Origin: Comamonas testosteroni
GTDB lineage: Bacteria; Pseudomonadota; Gammaproteobacteria; Burkholderiales; Burkholderiaceae_C
Assembly (NCBI GenBank): GCA_008727115.1
Contig: CP044131.1
Location: 1,302,001 to 1,366,000 of the forward strand
Reading direction: 5' to 3'
Length of the DNA: 64,000 nucleotides
Under the pieces are notes generated by a model, which searched no databases, was not told the origin of the DNA, and worked only from the letters and a program-made list of their open reading frames with translations. Shown here piece by piece: positions 34,425-44,765 of the stretch. The translations under genes were made by a program, and so were the position numbers. Within the stretch, counting starts at the first letter, position 1; the number at the start of each line of letters is the position of its first letter.

Positions 34425-34674
34425 GGCGACTACTCCTAAAAGAAAAGCTGCCAGCGCTTGCTTTCAAAGCGTTTGCAGCTGTTTTATATCTAAAAACCAA
34501 TTACAGCCTGCGCAAGCAGCTCTGAAATTGAAAGCGCTGGGCAAGACATGAACAACTGGCGCAATCCAACAAAGAGACAGCGAGCAAGCCGCCGCCGCGC
34601 AGCGAGGCTGTAGTCCCCCTCCCATAGCGCGCAGCGCGTAGAGAAAGGGGGAAGGCGCAAAGCGCCTCAGGGGG
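34425..34674. repeat. Intergenic repeats between frmA and fghA, including a mosaic palindromic element
   Basis: The part 34615-34674 has outer arms CCCCCT and AGGGGG with nested palindromes GCGCGCAGCGCG and GGCGCAAAGCGCC, and it touches the frmA stop codon. I recognise this composition from the short mosaic repeats scattered between genes in Comamonadaceae. The part 34441-34510 has AAAGCTGCCAGCGCTTGCTTTCAA, similar to another family-wide intergenic repeat. Copy number cannot be judged here. Confidence 0.55.
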
Positions 34675-35893
<1,219 letters not shown>

Positions 35894-35977
35894 TTAGAGC
35901 ATGTAGCGCGGCCTACGGATGGGGATGGCCGCAGGGGCGGGTTCGTTGGCCGCAGATCAAGGTGTTCAGAGCCGCTC

Positions 35978-36796
35978 TCAGTCTTTGCTGCTGGGCAGCA
36001 GCGGCCCCCAGACCTGAGCCTGCGCATTGGCCGGGCCTTTTTCGGTATAGGCTGGCTTGACCTCGATGGGGCCGTGATTGTTGCACTCCACCACCGCCCA
36101 CTGGCTGGGCTTGAAGCGCGCATCCGGGCCATCGGGCGCGGGCTTGCCAAACTCGGCCTGAATGTCGTATTCGATCAGCGGCACGTTAAACCGCGCCAGC
36201 TGGCCTTTTTTGCAGTCAAGGTACGGTTGGGATGGGTCACGCACCCAGGCACCATAGTCACCATTCACATTTCTGTCGAAATGAAACACCGGGCTGATGC
36301 GCTGGTCGCGGTCCAGCTCCAGTTCATGCCCTTCCATTGCACTGGCCCACACGCCCGCAACCTGCACGGGGTGGGCAAAGCGCACGGCATCCAGCCGGTT
36401 CATGCGCAGCGGACGCTGGGGCTCGCCATTGTCAAAAGCGTTGTAGCTGTTGATCAGGCTGCCCTTGGGGATCAGCAGCTCGCCATATTGAAAATCCTGC
36501 GGCAGCACAAACTGCTGGCGGCTTTGGCGGTAGTGGGTCTCCAGCGTGAATTGGCGGTCGAACTCATAGGTCTTGTACAGCAAAAACAAGCCCCAGATGC
36601 CACCGGCCGCCACCAGCAGTGCCACCGTGATGGTGCTGGCGCGCCAAAAGCGTCGGCGTTGTGCTTTGGGTAGATGGTGATTGTTGGAGCGCCAAAGCGC
36701 GCCATAGGTCAGCAGGCCCACGCCCAGCAACAGGGCCAGAAATGGCGACAGCAGCAGCAAAAGCTGGGGCCAGGAAAATAACGGACCAGGAATCAT
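35978..36796 (-). CDS. Hypothetical two-helix membrane protein
   Basis: This 272-residue protein has two hydrophobic helices near the N-terminus (about 10-33 and 52-74) separated by a basic, Arg-rich loop, then a soluble domain of about 195 residues. If the basic loop stays inside, the C-terminal domain would also be on the cytoplasmic-loop-opposite (periplasmic) side. I do not recognise the family. It is divergent from the GlxA-type regulator at 36970 and is followed by frmA on the same strand after 180 bases. Confidence 0.6.
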   Translation of the reverse strand: MIPGPLFSWPQLLLLLSPFLALLLGVGLLTYGALWRSNNHHLPKAQRRRFWRASTITVALLVAAGGIWGLFLLYKTYEFDRQFTLETHYRQSRQQFVLPQDFQYGELLIPKGSLINSYNAFDNGEPQRPLRMNRLDAVRFAHPVQVAGVWASAMEGHELELDRDQRISPVFHFDRNVNGDYGAWVRDPSQPYLDCKKGQLARFNVPLIEYDIQAEFGKPAPDGPDARFKPSQWAVVECNNHGPIEVKPAYTEKGPANAQAQVWGPLLPSSKD

Positions 36797-36969
36797 GAAT
36801 CTTTACTCGCGTTGCAGATCGGGATTCCCCAACTGTAGCGATGGTTGCCTTGTCGCCAGGGGCGGTGAGAGGCACGGTCTGCGTATAGTCGGAGCCATCT
36901 GCTGCAGATCTTTGAGTGAAAATGGCCTGCAGCGCAATATTCATCTGCGTCTCTAGCTCTCTTTTTGAT

Positions 36970-37968
36970 ATGGAACATCGCCACGCTGGCGCCCATCGCG
37001 TTGATCTGGTTGTCTACCCCGGCTTTAAAGCGCTGGAGGCCATAGGCCCCATGTCGGTGTTTGACTATGCCAATGTCCACCTGCGCCAGAAGGGCCTGCC
37101 CGATGGCTATGCGGTGCGCGTGGTGGCAGCACAGGCCGGGCCGGTGCAGTCAGACACGCTGATGGGCTTGCAGGCCACACACACGCTGGCGCAGGTCGAG
37201 GCTGACGGCACGGGCTGCACCGTGCTGCTGGTGGGCTCGCGCCACATCGAGCAGGTGCTGGCCGCATCGGGCGAGCTGGTGGACTGGGTGGCCCGCGTGG
37301 CGCCACAGGTAGGCCGGATGATTGCGCTGTGCAGCGGCAGCTTTTTTCTGGCCGCTGCCGGTGTGCTGCAAGGCCGGCGTGCCGCCACGCACTGGAGCGT
37401 GGCAGGCCTGCTGGCCCAGCGCTTTCCTAGTATTGCGGTGGATGCCGATGCCATCTATGTGCGTGACGGCAGTTACTGGACTTCCGCCGGAGTGACCGCT
37501 GGCATCGACCTGGCGCTGGCCGTGGTGGAGCAGGACTTTGGCCACGCGCTGGCGCTGGATGTGGCACGCGATCTGGTCATGTATCTCAAGCGCCCCGGCG
37601 GACAGTCGCAGTTCAGCGTCTCGCTGGCCGCGCAGGCTACACAGCACGGCGGTGTGCAGGCGGCCCAGCAATGGGTGCTAGAGCATCTGGACCAGCCCAT
37701 GCCGCTGGCCCAGCTGGCAGCGCAGGCGGCAATGAGCGAGCGCAACTTTCGCCGCGTCTTTTTGCAGGAGACCGGTTGCAGCCCCAGCACCTTTATCGAA
37801 AACGCCAGGCTGGAGCGCGCCAAGCAATTGCTCGAAAACCTGGGCAATCTGCCACTCAAGACCGTGGCAGCCAAGGTGGGTCTGGGCTCTGAGCAGGCGC
37901 TGCGCCATCTGTTTGTGCGGCGCCTGGGCATCACGCCCGTGGTGTATCGCGAGCGCTTTGGGGATTGA
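36970..37968 (+). CDS. GlxA-family transcriptional regulator (DJ-1/PfpI domain plus AraC DNA-binding domain)
   Basis: This 332-residue protein combines an N-terminal DJ-1/PfpI-like domain (about 10-185, with LCSGSFFLAAAGVL holding the nucleophile-elbow-like Cys) and a C-terminal AraC helix-turn-helix pair (about 225-325, SERNFRRVFLQETGCSPSTF, then LGSEQALRHLF). Such regulators often control amine or acid catabolism. The gene directly precedes gntP and glxK on the same strand after 293 bases, so it is the likely regulator of glycerate use. ATG 36970 was taken as MEHRHAG; longer starts are possible. Confidence 0.85.
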   Translation: MEHRHAGAHRVDLVVYPGFKALEAIGPMSVFDYANVHLRQKGLPDGYAVRVVAAQAGPVQSDTLMGLQATHTLAQVEADGTGCTVLLVGSRHIEQVLAASGELVDWVARVAPQVGRMIALCSGSFFLAAAGVLQGRRAATHWSVAGLLAQRFPSIAVDADAIYVRDGSYWTSAGVTAGIDLALAVVEQDFGHALALDVARDLVMYLKRPGGQSQFSVSLAAQATQHGGVQAAQQWVLEHLDQPMPLAQLAAQAAMSERNFRRVFLQETGCSPSTFIENARLERAKQLLENLGNLPLKTVAAKVGLGSEQALRHLFVRRLGITPVVYRERFGD

Positions 37969-38261
37969 CGTCGGGCCTGGTGACAGGGCCTGCGCGGACT
38001 TGGAGCACAGGCATTGAGTACCTGCTTACTCTTTGTTCAGATGCTGTGCAAGAAAGAGTCGCCAGCCTTTGCTACCTGCTGGGCTAATCGGTTGGTAACC
38101 TAGTTACAGCTACTTGCAAACCTATAATTCGCCCGACTCCAAGGTGGGCAAGGCGACTACAGTGGCCAGCCACAGATCGGTAAACAGGTGCTGAGAACCA
38201 GCGCCGCAATTTGCTCAGGCCACACAGCTGCGCACTGGCAACCAATCAGCGAACCCAAATC
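37969..38261. promoter_or_regulatory. Regulatory region upstream of gntP: inverted repeat and -10 element
   Basis: GTAAC-CTA-GTTAC (38095-38107) is a perfect short inverted repeat, and TATAAT (38123-38128) lies 16 bases after it, with the gntP start 134 bases further on. The repeat overlaps where a -35 would be, so it could be an operator or activator site. The rest of the interval holds nothing recognised. Confidence 0.5.
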
Positions 38262-39599
38262 ATGAGCAGTATTGCTATTTCATCCATTCTGGTGGTCCTC
38301 AGCATTGTGGCCATCATCTTCCTCACGTCCAAGGTGAAGTTCAGCGTCTTCGGATCGCTGTTTGCCGTCTCCCTCGCGCTGGCGCTGGGCTCGGGCATGC
38401 CGCTGGGCAAGGTGATTGATACGCTCAAGAGCAGCTTTGGCAACACGCTGGGCGGCATCTCCTTCATCATCATCTTCGGCGCTGCGATTGCGGTGTGCAT
38501 GCAAAAAAGCGGTGGTGCCCTGAGCATTGCCACCCACATCCTGAAGCTGGCCGGCAAGGGCAATGCCAAGGCCGCCATGGCCTGGACGGGCTTTATCCCC
38601 GGCCTGACCATCTTCTGCGACACCGGCTACATCATTCTGAGCGGCATCGCGCGCAGCGTCAGTGCCAACTCCAAGACCTCGATGCCGCTGATCGCCGCCA
38701 TCATGGGCTCTTCGCTGTTTGTGGTGCACTGCCTGGTGCCAACCCACCCTGGCGCGCTGGCCGCAGCCACTACGCTGAACGCCAATCTGGGCATGCTGGT
38801 GCTGGCATCCATCGTGTTTGCCATCCCCGGTCTGCTGGCTTCCTACTACTGGGCCGGTCTGATGGACAAGGGCCAGAACTACGCCCCTGCCGTGATGGAA
38901 GAGGGCGCTAATGAACTGGCGCAGCGCGATCTGCCCCAATTCAGCCATGCGCTGCTGCCCGTGGTGCTGCCCCTGGTGCTGATTTCGATCTCGACGCTGC
39001 TGACCACGCTGGGCATGAAGGACGGTGTTGCCACCTTCTTCCACTTCCTGGGCAACCCCGTGATGGCTCTGTTGGTAGGCATGCTGTGCGGCATCTGGCT
39101 GCTGATGCAGCATGGCGGCAAAAAGGGTGACTTCACCAACGTGCTGGAAGAAGCCATCGTCAAGGCGGGCCCCATCCTGATCATCACCGCTGCGGGCGGC
39201 ATGTTTGGTGCCGTGATCAAGGAAACCGGCGTGGGCAACGCGCTGGGCCAGGTGTTGGGCGGCGCTTCCGTGGGTCTGCTGGTGCCCTTCATCATTGCGG
39301 CACTGCTCAAGACTGCTCAGGGCTCTTCCACCGTGGCCGCGCTGACCAGCTCTGCCATCATTGCCCCCAGCATGGCCACGTTTGGCCTGGATTCGGAAAT
39401 GGGCCGCATGTTTGCCGTGCTGGCCATTGGCGCGGGCTCGATGGTGGCATCGCACGCCAATGACTCCTACTTCTGGGTGGTGACCAAGTTCTCCAACATC
39501 GAAATGCAGCAATCGCTGCGCGTGTTCTCCTCGTCCACCATGGTGATGGGTGTGGTGACCTTTGCCTGCATCTGGCTGGCCAGCGCCTTCATGCTGTAA
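38262..39599 (+). CDS. GntP-family permease, probable glycerate/gluconate transporter
   Basis: This 445-residue polytopic protein has about 12-14 hydrophobic segments and GntP-family motifs such as FIPGLTIFCDTGYIILSGI (about 110-128) and ALLKTAQGSSTVAALTSSAI (about 347-366). Family members take up gluconate, glycerate or related hydroxy acids with protons. The next gene is a glycerate kinase, which makes D-glycerate the most likely substrate; this is inferred from context. Confidence 0.85.
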   Translation: MSSIAISSILVVLSIVAIIFLTSKVKFSVFGSLFAVSLALALGSGMPLGKVIDTLKSSFGNTLGGISFIIIFGAAIAVCMQKSGGALSIATHILKLAGKGNAKAAMAWTGFIPGLTIFCDTGYIILSGIARSVSANSKTSMPLIAAIMGSSLFVVHCLVPTHPGALAAATTLNANLGMLVLASIVFAIPGLLASYYWAGLMDKGQNYAPAVMEEGANELAQRDLPQFSHALLPVVLPLVLISISTLLTTLGMKDGVATFFHFLGNPVMALLVGMLCGIWLLMQHGGKKGDFTNVLEEAIVKAGPILIITAAGGMFGAVIKETGVGNALGQVLGGASVGLLVPFIIAALLKTAQGSSTVAALTSSAIIAPSMATFGLDSEMGRMFAVLAIGAGSMVASHANDSYFWVVTKFSNIEMQQSLRVFSSSTMVMGVVTFACIWLASAFML

Positions 39600-39740
39600 G
39601 CCTGCCAGCGTTTCTTTGCGCTGCACGCACGTCGCGTGTGGTGCATGGCCTGCGGCTTCGAGCCTTGCTTCTCCTGTTGCGCAATGCAGATGGGTACAGC
39701 GAATTGCTCGAAGCCGCAGCCGTTTGCGAAAGCCGAATTC

Positions 39741-40892
39741 ATGAAAATCGTCATTGCCCCTGACTCCTACAAGGAAAGCCTGTCCGCGCTGGAAGTGGCC
39801 ACGCAGATCGAGCTGGGCTTCAAGGAAATCTTTCCCAACACCCAATACGTCAAAGTGCCCATGGCCGATGGCGGCGAAGGCACGGTGCAGGCCATGGTCG
39901 AGGCCACACAGGGCCGCCGCATCGAAGTGGAGGTGACCGACCCGCTGGGCCAGCGCATCACAGGCTTTTATGGCCTGACCGGCAATGGCCAGACCGCCAT
40001 GATCGAAATGGCTGCGGCCAGCGGTCTGGCGCTGGTGCCGCCCACCCAGCGCGACCCGCGCATGACCAGCAGCTACGGCACGGGCGAGTTGATCACCGCT
40101 GCGCTGGATACCGGTGCCCGTCACCTGATTCTGGGCATTGGCGGCAGTGCCACCAATGATGGTGGCGCAGGCATGCTGCAGGCGCTGGGCGTCAAGCTGC
40201 TCGATGCGCAAGGCCTGCAGTTGGCTCCGGGCGGCGCACCGCTGGCGCAGCTCGATCGCATTGATGTATCGGGCCTGGATGCGCGCTTGGCCGAATGCCA
40301 GATTGAAGTGGCCTGTGATGTGGACAACCCGCTGACCGGCGAGCGCGGTGCATCGGCCATCTTTGGCCCGCAAAAGGGAGCCACGCCTGAAGTCGTGCAG
40401 CAGCTCGATGCCGTGCTCAAGCACTTTGCAGCCATCATTCAGCGCGATCTGGGTCTGGAGGTGGATGCCGTGGCGGGTGCAGGTGCTGCAGGCGGTATGG
40501 GGGCGGCCATGATGGCTTTTCTCAAAGGCCAACTGCGCCCTGGCTGCGAGATCATTGCCAAGGCCGTGGGCCTGGATGAGGCGGTGCGGGACGCCGATCT
40601 GGTCATTACGGGCGAAGGTCGCATCGATCACCAGACCATTTTTGGCAAGACACCGCACGGCGTGGCCACGGTGGCCAAGCGCCATGGCAAGCCGGTGATC
40701 GGCATTGCGGGCAGCCTGGGAGCGAATGCCCATGTGGTGCATGAGCACGGCCTTGACGCCATCACCAGTGTGCTGACCAGCATCTGTGATCTGTCGCAGG
40801 CACTGGCAGAGGCGGAGCACAACGTACGCTCCAGCGCGCGCAATGTGGCGGCCTTGCTGGCCATGGGGCAGGGCCTGGGACTGACGCGCTGA
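39741..40892 (+). CDS. Glycerate 2-kinase, GlxK/GarK class
   Basis: This 383-residue enzyme starts MKIVIAPDSYKESLSALEVA, the signature of the GlxK/GarK glycerate kinase family. It also shows VPMADGGEGTVQAMV (about 40-54), LGIGGSATNDGGAGMLQALG (about 132-151) and VITGEGRIDHQT (about 288-299). It phosphorylates D-glycerate to 2-phosphoglycerate, which enters lower glycolysis. It follows the GntP permease by 141 bases on the same strand. The frame open upstream to 39636 is probably leader. Confidence 0.93.
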   Translation: MKIVIAPDSYKESLSALEVATQIELGFKEIFPNTQYVKVPMADGGEGTVQAMVEATQGRRIEVEVTDPLGQRITGFYGLTGNGQTAMIEMAAASGLALVPPTQRDPRMTSSYGTGELITAALDTGARHLILGIGGSATNDGGAGMLQALGVKLLDAQGLQLAPGGAPLAQLDRIDVSGLDARLAECQIEVACDVDNPLTGERGASAIFGPQKGATPEVVQQLDAVLKHFAAIIQRDLGLEVDAVAGAGAAGGMGAAMMAFLKGQLRPGCEIIAKAVGLDEAVRDADLVITGEGRIDHQTIFGKTPHGVATVAKRHGKPVIGIAGSLGANAHVVHEHGLDAITSVLTSICDLSQALAEAEHNVRSSARNVAALLAMGQGLGLTR

Positions 40893-40918
40893 CGCTGGAG
40901 ACAGGCTCCCTGAAAAGA

Positions 40919-40949
40919 AAACCCCGACCAGAAATGGCCGGGGTTTTTT
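40919..40949 (+). terminator. Terminator after the glycerate kinase gene
   Basis: An imperfect ACCCCGACC / GGCCGGGGT stem with an AGAAAT loop is followed by TTTTTTG, 27 bases after the stop. Confidence 0.82.
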
Positions 40950-40992
40950 GTAAGCGCTGCAGGTCTGGATGCAGAGGGGCAGAGCAGAGGAT

Positions 40993-41445
40993 CTAAAGCA
41001 GGGGACTTTTGAAAAAGTCCAGCGCGGCCTTGGCGGCTGCAAAATTGCGCTCGATTTGCTGCTGATGCTCCATGTCGAGGTCAGCCTTGGTCTGTGGCAA
41101 GGGTTTGGGTTTGAGGGTTTTTTGTGCGCTAGCTCTTTTGCTGTCAGCGGCTGCTGCTATGGATTTTGCGGATTCCTGCGCCTCAGGCGCATGGGGCAGG
41201 AGCCGGGTGAGATCCAGCTCGGGGTTGAGCTGCCACAGACAGGAAATATAGGTCGCCATGGTGACCGCCGGGTCGCCCCGCTCGACCCTGGCCATGGTGG
41301 GCTGAGAAATACCCAGCCTGGTTGCCCACTGCGCCTGTGTCTCGCCCCGCTGCTTGCGCTCGGTGACGATGCGCTGCGCCAGTTGCTCTATCTGCAAAAG
41401 AATGGCGGGAGGAAACTCTGCGGGACTGGTGTTCTGGCGAGGCAT
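40993..41445 (-). CDS. XRE-family helix-turn-helix protein (orphan)
   Basis: This 150-residue protein has an N-terminal XRE/HipB-like domain (about 25-75, GETQAQWATRLGISQPTMARVERG) and a low-complexity Lys/Ala-rich C-terminus ending in a helix. HipB or HigA antitoxins have this fold, but no toxin gene adjoins it; the neighbours are glycerate kinase (convergent) and a helicase. It may be a single regulator. ATG 41445 (MPRQNTSP) was chosen over the Arg-rich longer frame, which overlaps the helicase gene. Confidence 0.72.
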   Translation of the reverse strand: MPRQNTSPAEFPPAILLQIEQLAQRIVTERKQRGETQAQWATRLGISQPTMARVERGDPAVTMATYISCLWQLNPELDLTRLLPHAPEAQESAKSIAAAADSKRASAQKTLKPKPLPQTKADLDMEHQQQIERNFAAAKAALDFFKSPLL

Positions 41446-41494
41446 GACCTCGATGGTATTTCGGTTTCGCAGTGAGAAAGTGAAAACAGCAGGT

Positions 41495-42796
41495 TTATGC
41501 CGTCGGGGTGTTGCCAGACTGGCTGGCTGCGGCTGCAGCGCGCAGCTTGTCTTTCTTGCTGGGGCGGCGGCCCTTGATGCCGCCATTGCCGTCTTGTGCC
41601 ACCGGCGGGGGCGGCATTTCTTCAGTGGGCTCAAAGCCTTCGACCTGTTCCAGTGCGATGTCTAACTGGTTGCGCTTGCAGATCAGATTCCAGTGCGCGG
41701 TATCAGCAGGCATTACAAAAGTAATAGCTGCACCCGCATGTCCGGCGCGGCCTGTGCGGCCAATTCTATGAATATAGTCGGCGGGCGAGCGCGGCAGGTC
41801 GTAGTTGATGACGGTGGGCAGCTGCGCAATATCGATGCCGCGCGCGGCCAGGTCGGTGGTGATCAGCAACTGCCAGCGCTTGGCCTTGAATTGGTCGAGC
41901 ACATCCTTGCGCGCGCCTTGGCTCATATCGCCGTGGAAGGTAGTGGCAAAGATCCCGGCCTTGTAGAGCTTGTCGGCCAGCATTTCGGCGGTGTGGCGCT
42001 TGGCCACAAAGACCAGGGCCCGTTCCCACTCGGGCCGGTCTTCGCCATCTTTGACGAGCTGGCGCAGCAATTGGGTGCGGCGCGTGCTGTCCACGGCAAT
42101 GGCGCGCTGACTGATGTTTTCGGGGCTGGCAGAGTGCTCGGCTTCCGCATCGGCGTCGACCTGCACGCGCACGGGGTCTCGCAGCAATTGGGCCGCCAGT
42201 GCTTCCACGTTCTGCGGAAAGGTGGCCGAGAACAGCAAGGTCTGGCGCTTGGCGGGCAGCAGGGCCAGCACGCGGTTGAGTTCTTCGGCAAAGCCCTGGT
42301 CGAGCAGGCGGTCGGCTTCGTCCAGCACCAGCTGCTGCACGGTATTCAGGCGCACGGCGTTGTTGTCGACCAGATCCAGCAGGCGGCCCGGCGTAGCCAC
42401 CAGAAAATCGGCGCTGCCGCGCAGCTGCATCATCTGTGGGTTGATGGAGACACCGCCATACACCACTCGGCAACGGGGCTGGTCGTGCAGCTTGCGCGTG
42501 AGGTCGCTCAGGCTCTCGTGCACCTGCTGGGCCAACTCGCGTGTGGGCACCAGAATCAGGGTGGACAGAGGGCGCACAAAGCCGGAGTGAGAGCGCTTTT
42601 GCGCCATCCAGCGCTGCAGCAGCGGCAGCAGATAGGCCATGGTCTTGCCCGAGCCCGTGGGCGCACAGGCCCAGAGGTCGCGCCCGGCCAGCACGGCAGG
42701 GATGGCCTGAGACTGGATCGGCGTGGCATCACGCAGGCCCAGATCAAGAGTGGCATCCAGAAGCTCGGCGCGCAGGCCTAGGGGGGCAAAAGACAT
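41495..42796 (-). CDS. DEAD-box ATP-dependent RNA helicase, RhlE-like
   Basis: This 433-residue helicase shows all core motifs: the Q motif (PIQSQAIPAVL), motif I APTGSGKT, Ia PTRELAQQ, II DEAD (VLDEADRLLDQG), III SAT, and VI HRIGRTGRAG. The C-terminal extension is short and basic (KGRRPSKKDKLRAAA). RhlE-like enzymes act in ribosome assembly and RNA decay. ATG 42796 was used in place of TTG 42814. It would be transcribed together with the XRE gene 50 bases downstream. Confidence 0.93.
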   Translation of the reverse strand: MSFAPLGLRAELLDATLDLGLRDATPIQSQAIPAVLAGRDLWACAPTGSGKTMAYLLPLLQRWMAQKRSHSGFVRPLSTLILVPTRELAQQVHESLSDLTRKLHDQPRCRVVYGGVSINPQMMQLRGSADFLVATPGRLLDLVDNNAVRLNTVQQLVLDEADRLLDQGFAEELNRVLALLPAKRQTLLFSATFPQNVEALAAQLLRDPVRVQVDADAEAEHSASPENISQRAIAVDSTRRTQLLRQLVKDGEDRPEWERALVFVAKRHTAEMLADKLYKAGIFATTFHGDMSQGARKDVLDQFKAKRWQLLITTDLAARGIDIAQLPTVINYDLPRSPADYIHRIGRTGRAGHAGAAITFVMPADTAHWNLICKRNQLDIALEQVEGFEPTEEMPPPPVAQDGNGGIKGRRPSKKDKLRAAAAASQSGNTPTA

Positions 42797-42814
42797 AAAA
42801 GATTCAACCGTCAA

Positions 42815-43054
42815 TAGCGTTGTGCAGGAGGCGCATTGTGCGGGAATTGCCGCGTCGCAGCGAGGCGCAGGGACAAGGCCTGTGACTTGCCGATGAAGAA
42901 GGGCGGAGCGAGCGCTGCAGGAGGAGGCTTTGCCTGCTATTGATAAAAGAGCTGCTTGCGCTTGTTGAGTAAAGATTTAAGGTGTTAAACAGTCTGAAAT
43001 CACTGCTTGGAAGGCGTCATGCGCTTTTGTTTTGATAGCTATCGCTATCTATTG
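42815..43054. repeat. Intergenic region with Comamonadaceae-type dispersed repeats
   Basis: No gene is seen. The sequence around 42938-42985 (GATAAAAGAGCTGCTTGCGC, then TTGAGTAAAGATTTAAG) and near 43030 (TTTTGATAGCTATCGC) resembles a short dispersed intergenic repeat with a GATAGCT/AGCTGCTTGCGC core. Related pieces occur at 19620-19660 and 55485-55510. Confidence 0.45.
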
Positions 43055-43090
43055 AAAAAGCCCGCAGGCTTTGCAGTCTGCGGGCTTTTT
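43055..43090. terminator. Strong terminator of the sdh-gltA operon (symmetric)
   Basis: AAAAAGCCCGCAG and CTGCGGGCTTTTT form a 13-base stem with A and T tracts on both sides, 41 bases after the gltA stop on the minus strand. It could work in both directions. Confidence 0.88.
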
Positions 43091-43130
43091 GTCACCTACA
43101 GACCCGGTGAGCCGGGCCTGAATGCGTCGA

Positions 43131-44447
43131 TTAACGCTGAGCGATAGGCTTGACGTCGCGCGACACGGAGCCGGTGAACAGCTGGCGAGGACGACCGATC
43201 TTGTACTCGGGGTCAGCCATTTGTTCGTTCAGCTGAGCGATCCAACCCACGGTACGAGCCAGGGCAAAGATGCCGGTGAACAGGTTCACTGGAATGCCGA
43301 TGGCGCGCTGAACGATGCCGGAGTAGAAGTCCACGTTGGGGTAGAGCTTGCGCTGGACGAAGTAGTCGTCTTCCAGGGCAATCTTTTCCAGCTTCTTGGC
43401 CAGAGCGAACATGGGGTCGTTTTCCAGGCCCAGCTCGGACAGGATTTCGTTGCAGGTTTCCTGCATCAGCTTGGCGCGGGGGTCGTAGTTCTTGTAGACG
43501 CGGTGGCCAAAGCCCATCAGCTTGACGCCGCTGGTCTTGTCCTTGACCTGTTCCATGAACTCGCCGACCTTGGCAATGCCGCCGTTGGCCTGGATGTTTT
43601 CCAGCATGTTCAGGCAGGCTTCGTTGGCGCCGCCGTGGGCAGGGCCCCACAGGCAGGCCACGCCAGCGGAGATGGCGGCGAAGGGGTTGGTGCCCGACGA
43701 GCCGCACAGACGCACGGTGGAGGTCGAAGCGTTCTGCTCGTGGTCAGCGTGCAGGATGAAGATGCGGTCCAGAGCGCGCTCAACCACGGGGTTGACCTTG
43801 TACTCTTCGCAAGGGTTGCCGAACATCATGCGCATGAAGTTGCCTGCATACGACAGATCGTTCTTGGGGTACATGTAGGGCTGGCCCAGACCGTACTTGT
43901 ATGCCATGGCGACCAGCGTAGGCATCTTGGCGATCAGGCGGATCGCGGCGATGTTGCGGTGCTCGGGGTTGGTGATGTCGGTGCTGTCGTGATAGAAGGC
44001 CGACATGCCGCCCACCAGGCCAGTCAGCACAGCCATGGGGTGTGCATCACGGCGGAAGCCACGCAGGAAGAACTGCATCTGCTCGTTGACCATGGTGTGC
44101 TGGGTCACGGTCTCTTCAAACTTGGCCTTTTCGGCTTCGTTGGGCAGCTCGCCGTACAGCAGCAGGTAGCAGGTTTCCAGGAAGTTGCAGTTCTTGGCCA
44201 GTTGTTCGATGGGGTAGCCGCGGTACAGCAGCTCGCCCTTGTCGCCATCGATGTAGGTGATGGCGGATTGGCAGGCAGCGGTAGAGAGGAAGCCTGGGTC
44301 GTACGTGAACATGCCTGTTTGGGCATAGAGCTTGCGGATGTCGATCACATCCGGGCCGATGCTGCCCTGGTAAACGGGCATCTCCACACTGGGTGCACCA
44401 TTGCTGAAAGACAGCGTTGCTTTGTTGTCAGCGAGTTTCATTTCCAA
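43131..44447 (-). CDS. gltA: Citrate synthase, hexameric type II
   Basis: This 438-residue enzyme condenses acetyl-CoA and oxaloacetate. Catalytic regions are visible: [14 protein letters not shown] (His near 275), [15 protein letters not shown] (His near 315) and [14 protein letters not shown] with an Asp further on. The N-terminal beta-domain is typical of the Gram-negative, NADH-inhibited type. It follows sdhE by 24 bases with no terminator between, so it is probably the last gene of sdhCDAB-sdhE-gltA. Confidence 0.98.
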   Translation of the reverse strand: MEMKLADNKATLSFSNGAPSVEMPVYQGSIGPDVIDIRKLYAQTGMFTYDPGFLSTAACQSAITYIDGDKGELLYRGYPIEQLAKNCNFLETCYLLLYGELPNEAEKAKFEETVTQHTMVNEQMQFFLRGFRRDAHPMAVLTGLVGGMSAFYHDSTDITNPEHRNIAAIRLIAKMPTLVAMAYKYGLGQPYMYPKNDLSYAGNFMRMMFGNPCEEYKVNPVVERALDRIFILHADHEQNASTSTVRLCGSSGTNPFAAISAGVACLWGPAHGGANEACLNMLENIQANGGIAKVGEFMEQVKDKTSGVKLMGFGHRVYKNYDPRAKLMQETCNEILSELGLENDPMFALAKKLEKIALEDDYFVQRKLYPNVDFYSGIVQRAIGIPVNLFTGIFALARTVGWIAQLNEQMADPEYKIGRPRQLFTGSVSRDVKPIAQR

Positions 44448-44471
44448 ACTTCCTTCTCTAGTTTGCCTAGC

Positions 44472-44765
44472 CTACTGGGGACAGTTACCGGGCTGGCGCT
44501 TACGCACCATCTCCAGTACTTCCCTGACTTCTTGGGTATCGAGTTGTCCTTCTGGCTCCTTGCGGCGCAAGAAGAGATCCATCAGGTCGTTGTCTGCCAG
44601 ATCCATCAAGGCAGACAGGCCAGTCGCGTGTCTCCGCGTGAGCTGGCTTCCGTAGGTGGCGAAGAACTGCTCGATGAACAGATCGTTCTCAACCAGCCCA
44701 CGGCGGCTGCGCCACCTCAGCAGGTCGCGCTCACGTTCTTCGAGCAGAGTATTCGTCATCAGCAT
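44472..44765 (-). CDS. sdhE: FAD assembly factor SdhE
   Basis: This 97-residue protein helps attach FAD covalently to SdhA. The conserved RGLVENDLFIEQFF region (about 21-34) holds the RGxxE motif needed for flavinylation. Start ATG 44765 overlaps the sdhB stop (TGATG), which indicates coupling. ATG 44759 is a possible alternative. Confidence 0.93.
   Translation of the reverse strand: MLMTNTLLEERERDLLRWRSRRGLVENDLFIEQFFATYGSQLTRRHATGLSALMDLADNDLMDLFLRRKEPEGQLDTQEVREVLEMVRKRQPGNCPQ

Noticed and set aside
38280-41042. A 920-residue open frame on the minus strand opposite gntP and the glycerate kinase
   Set aside because: It is antisense to two well-recognised genes, His/Gln/Gly-rich without any family resemblance, and explained by GC-rich third codon positions of the true genes.
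40993-41445. HipB-like antitoxin of a toxin-antitoxin pair
   Set aside because: No HipA-like or other toxin gene adjoins it; the neighbours are a helicase and a glycerate kinase.
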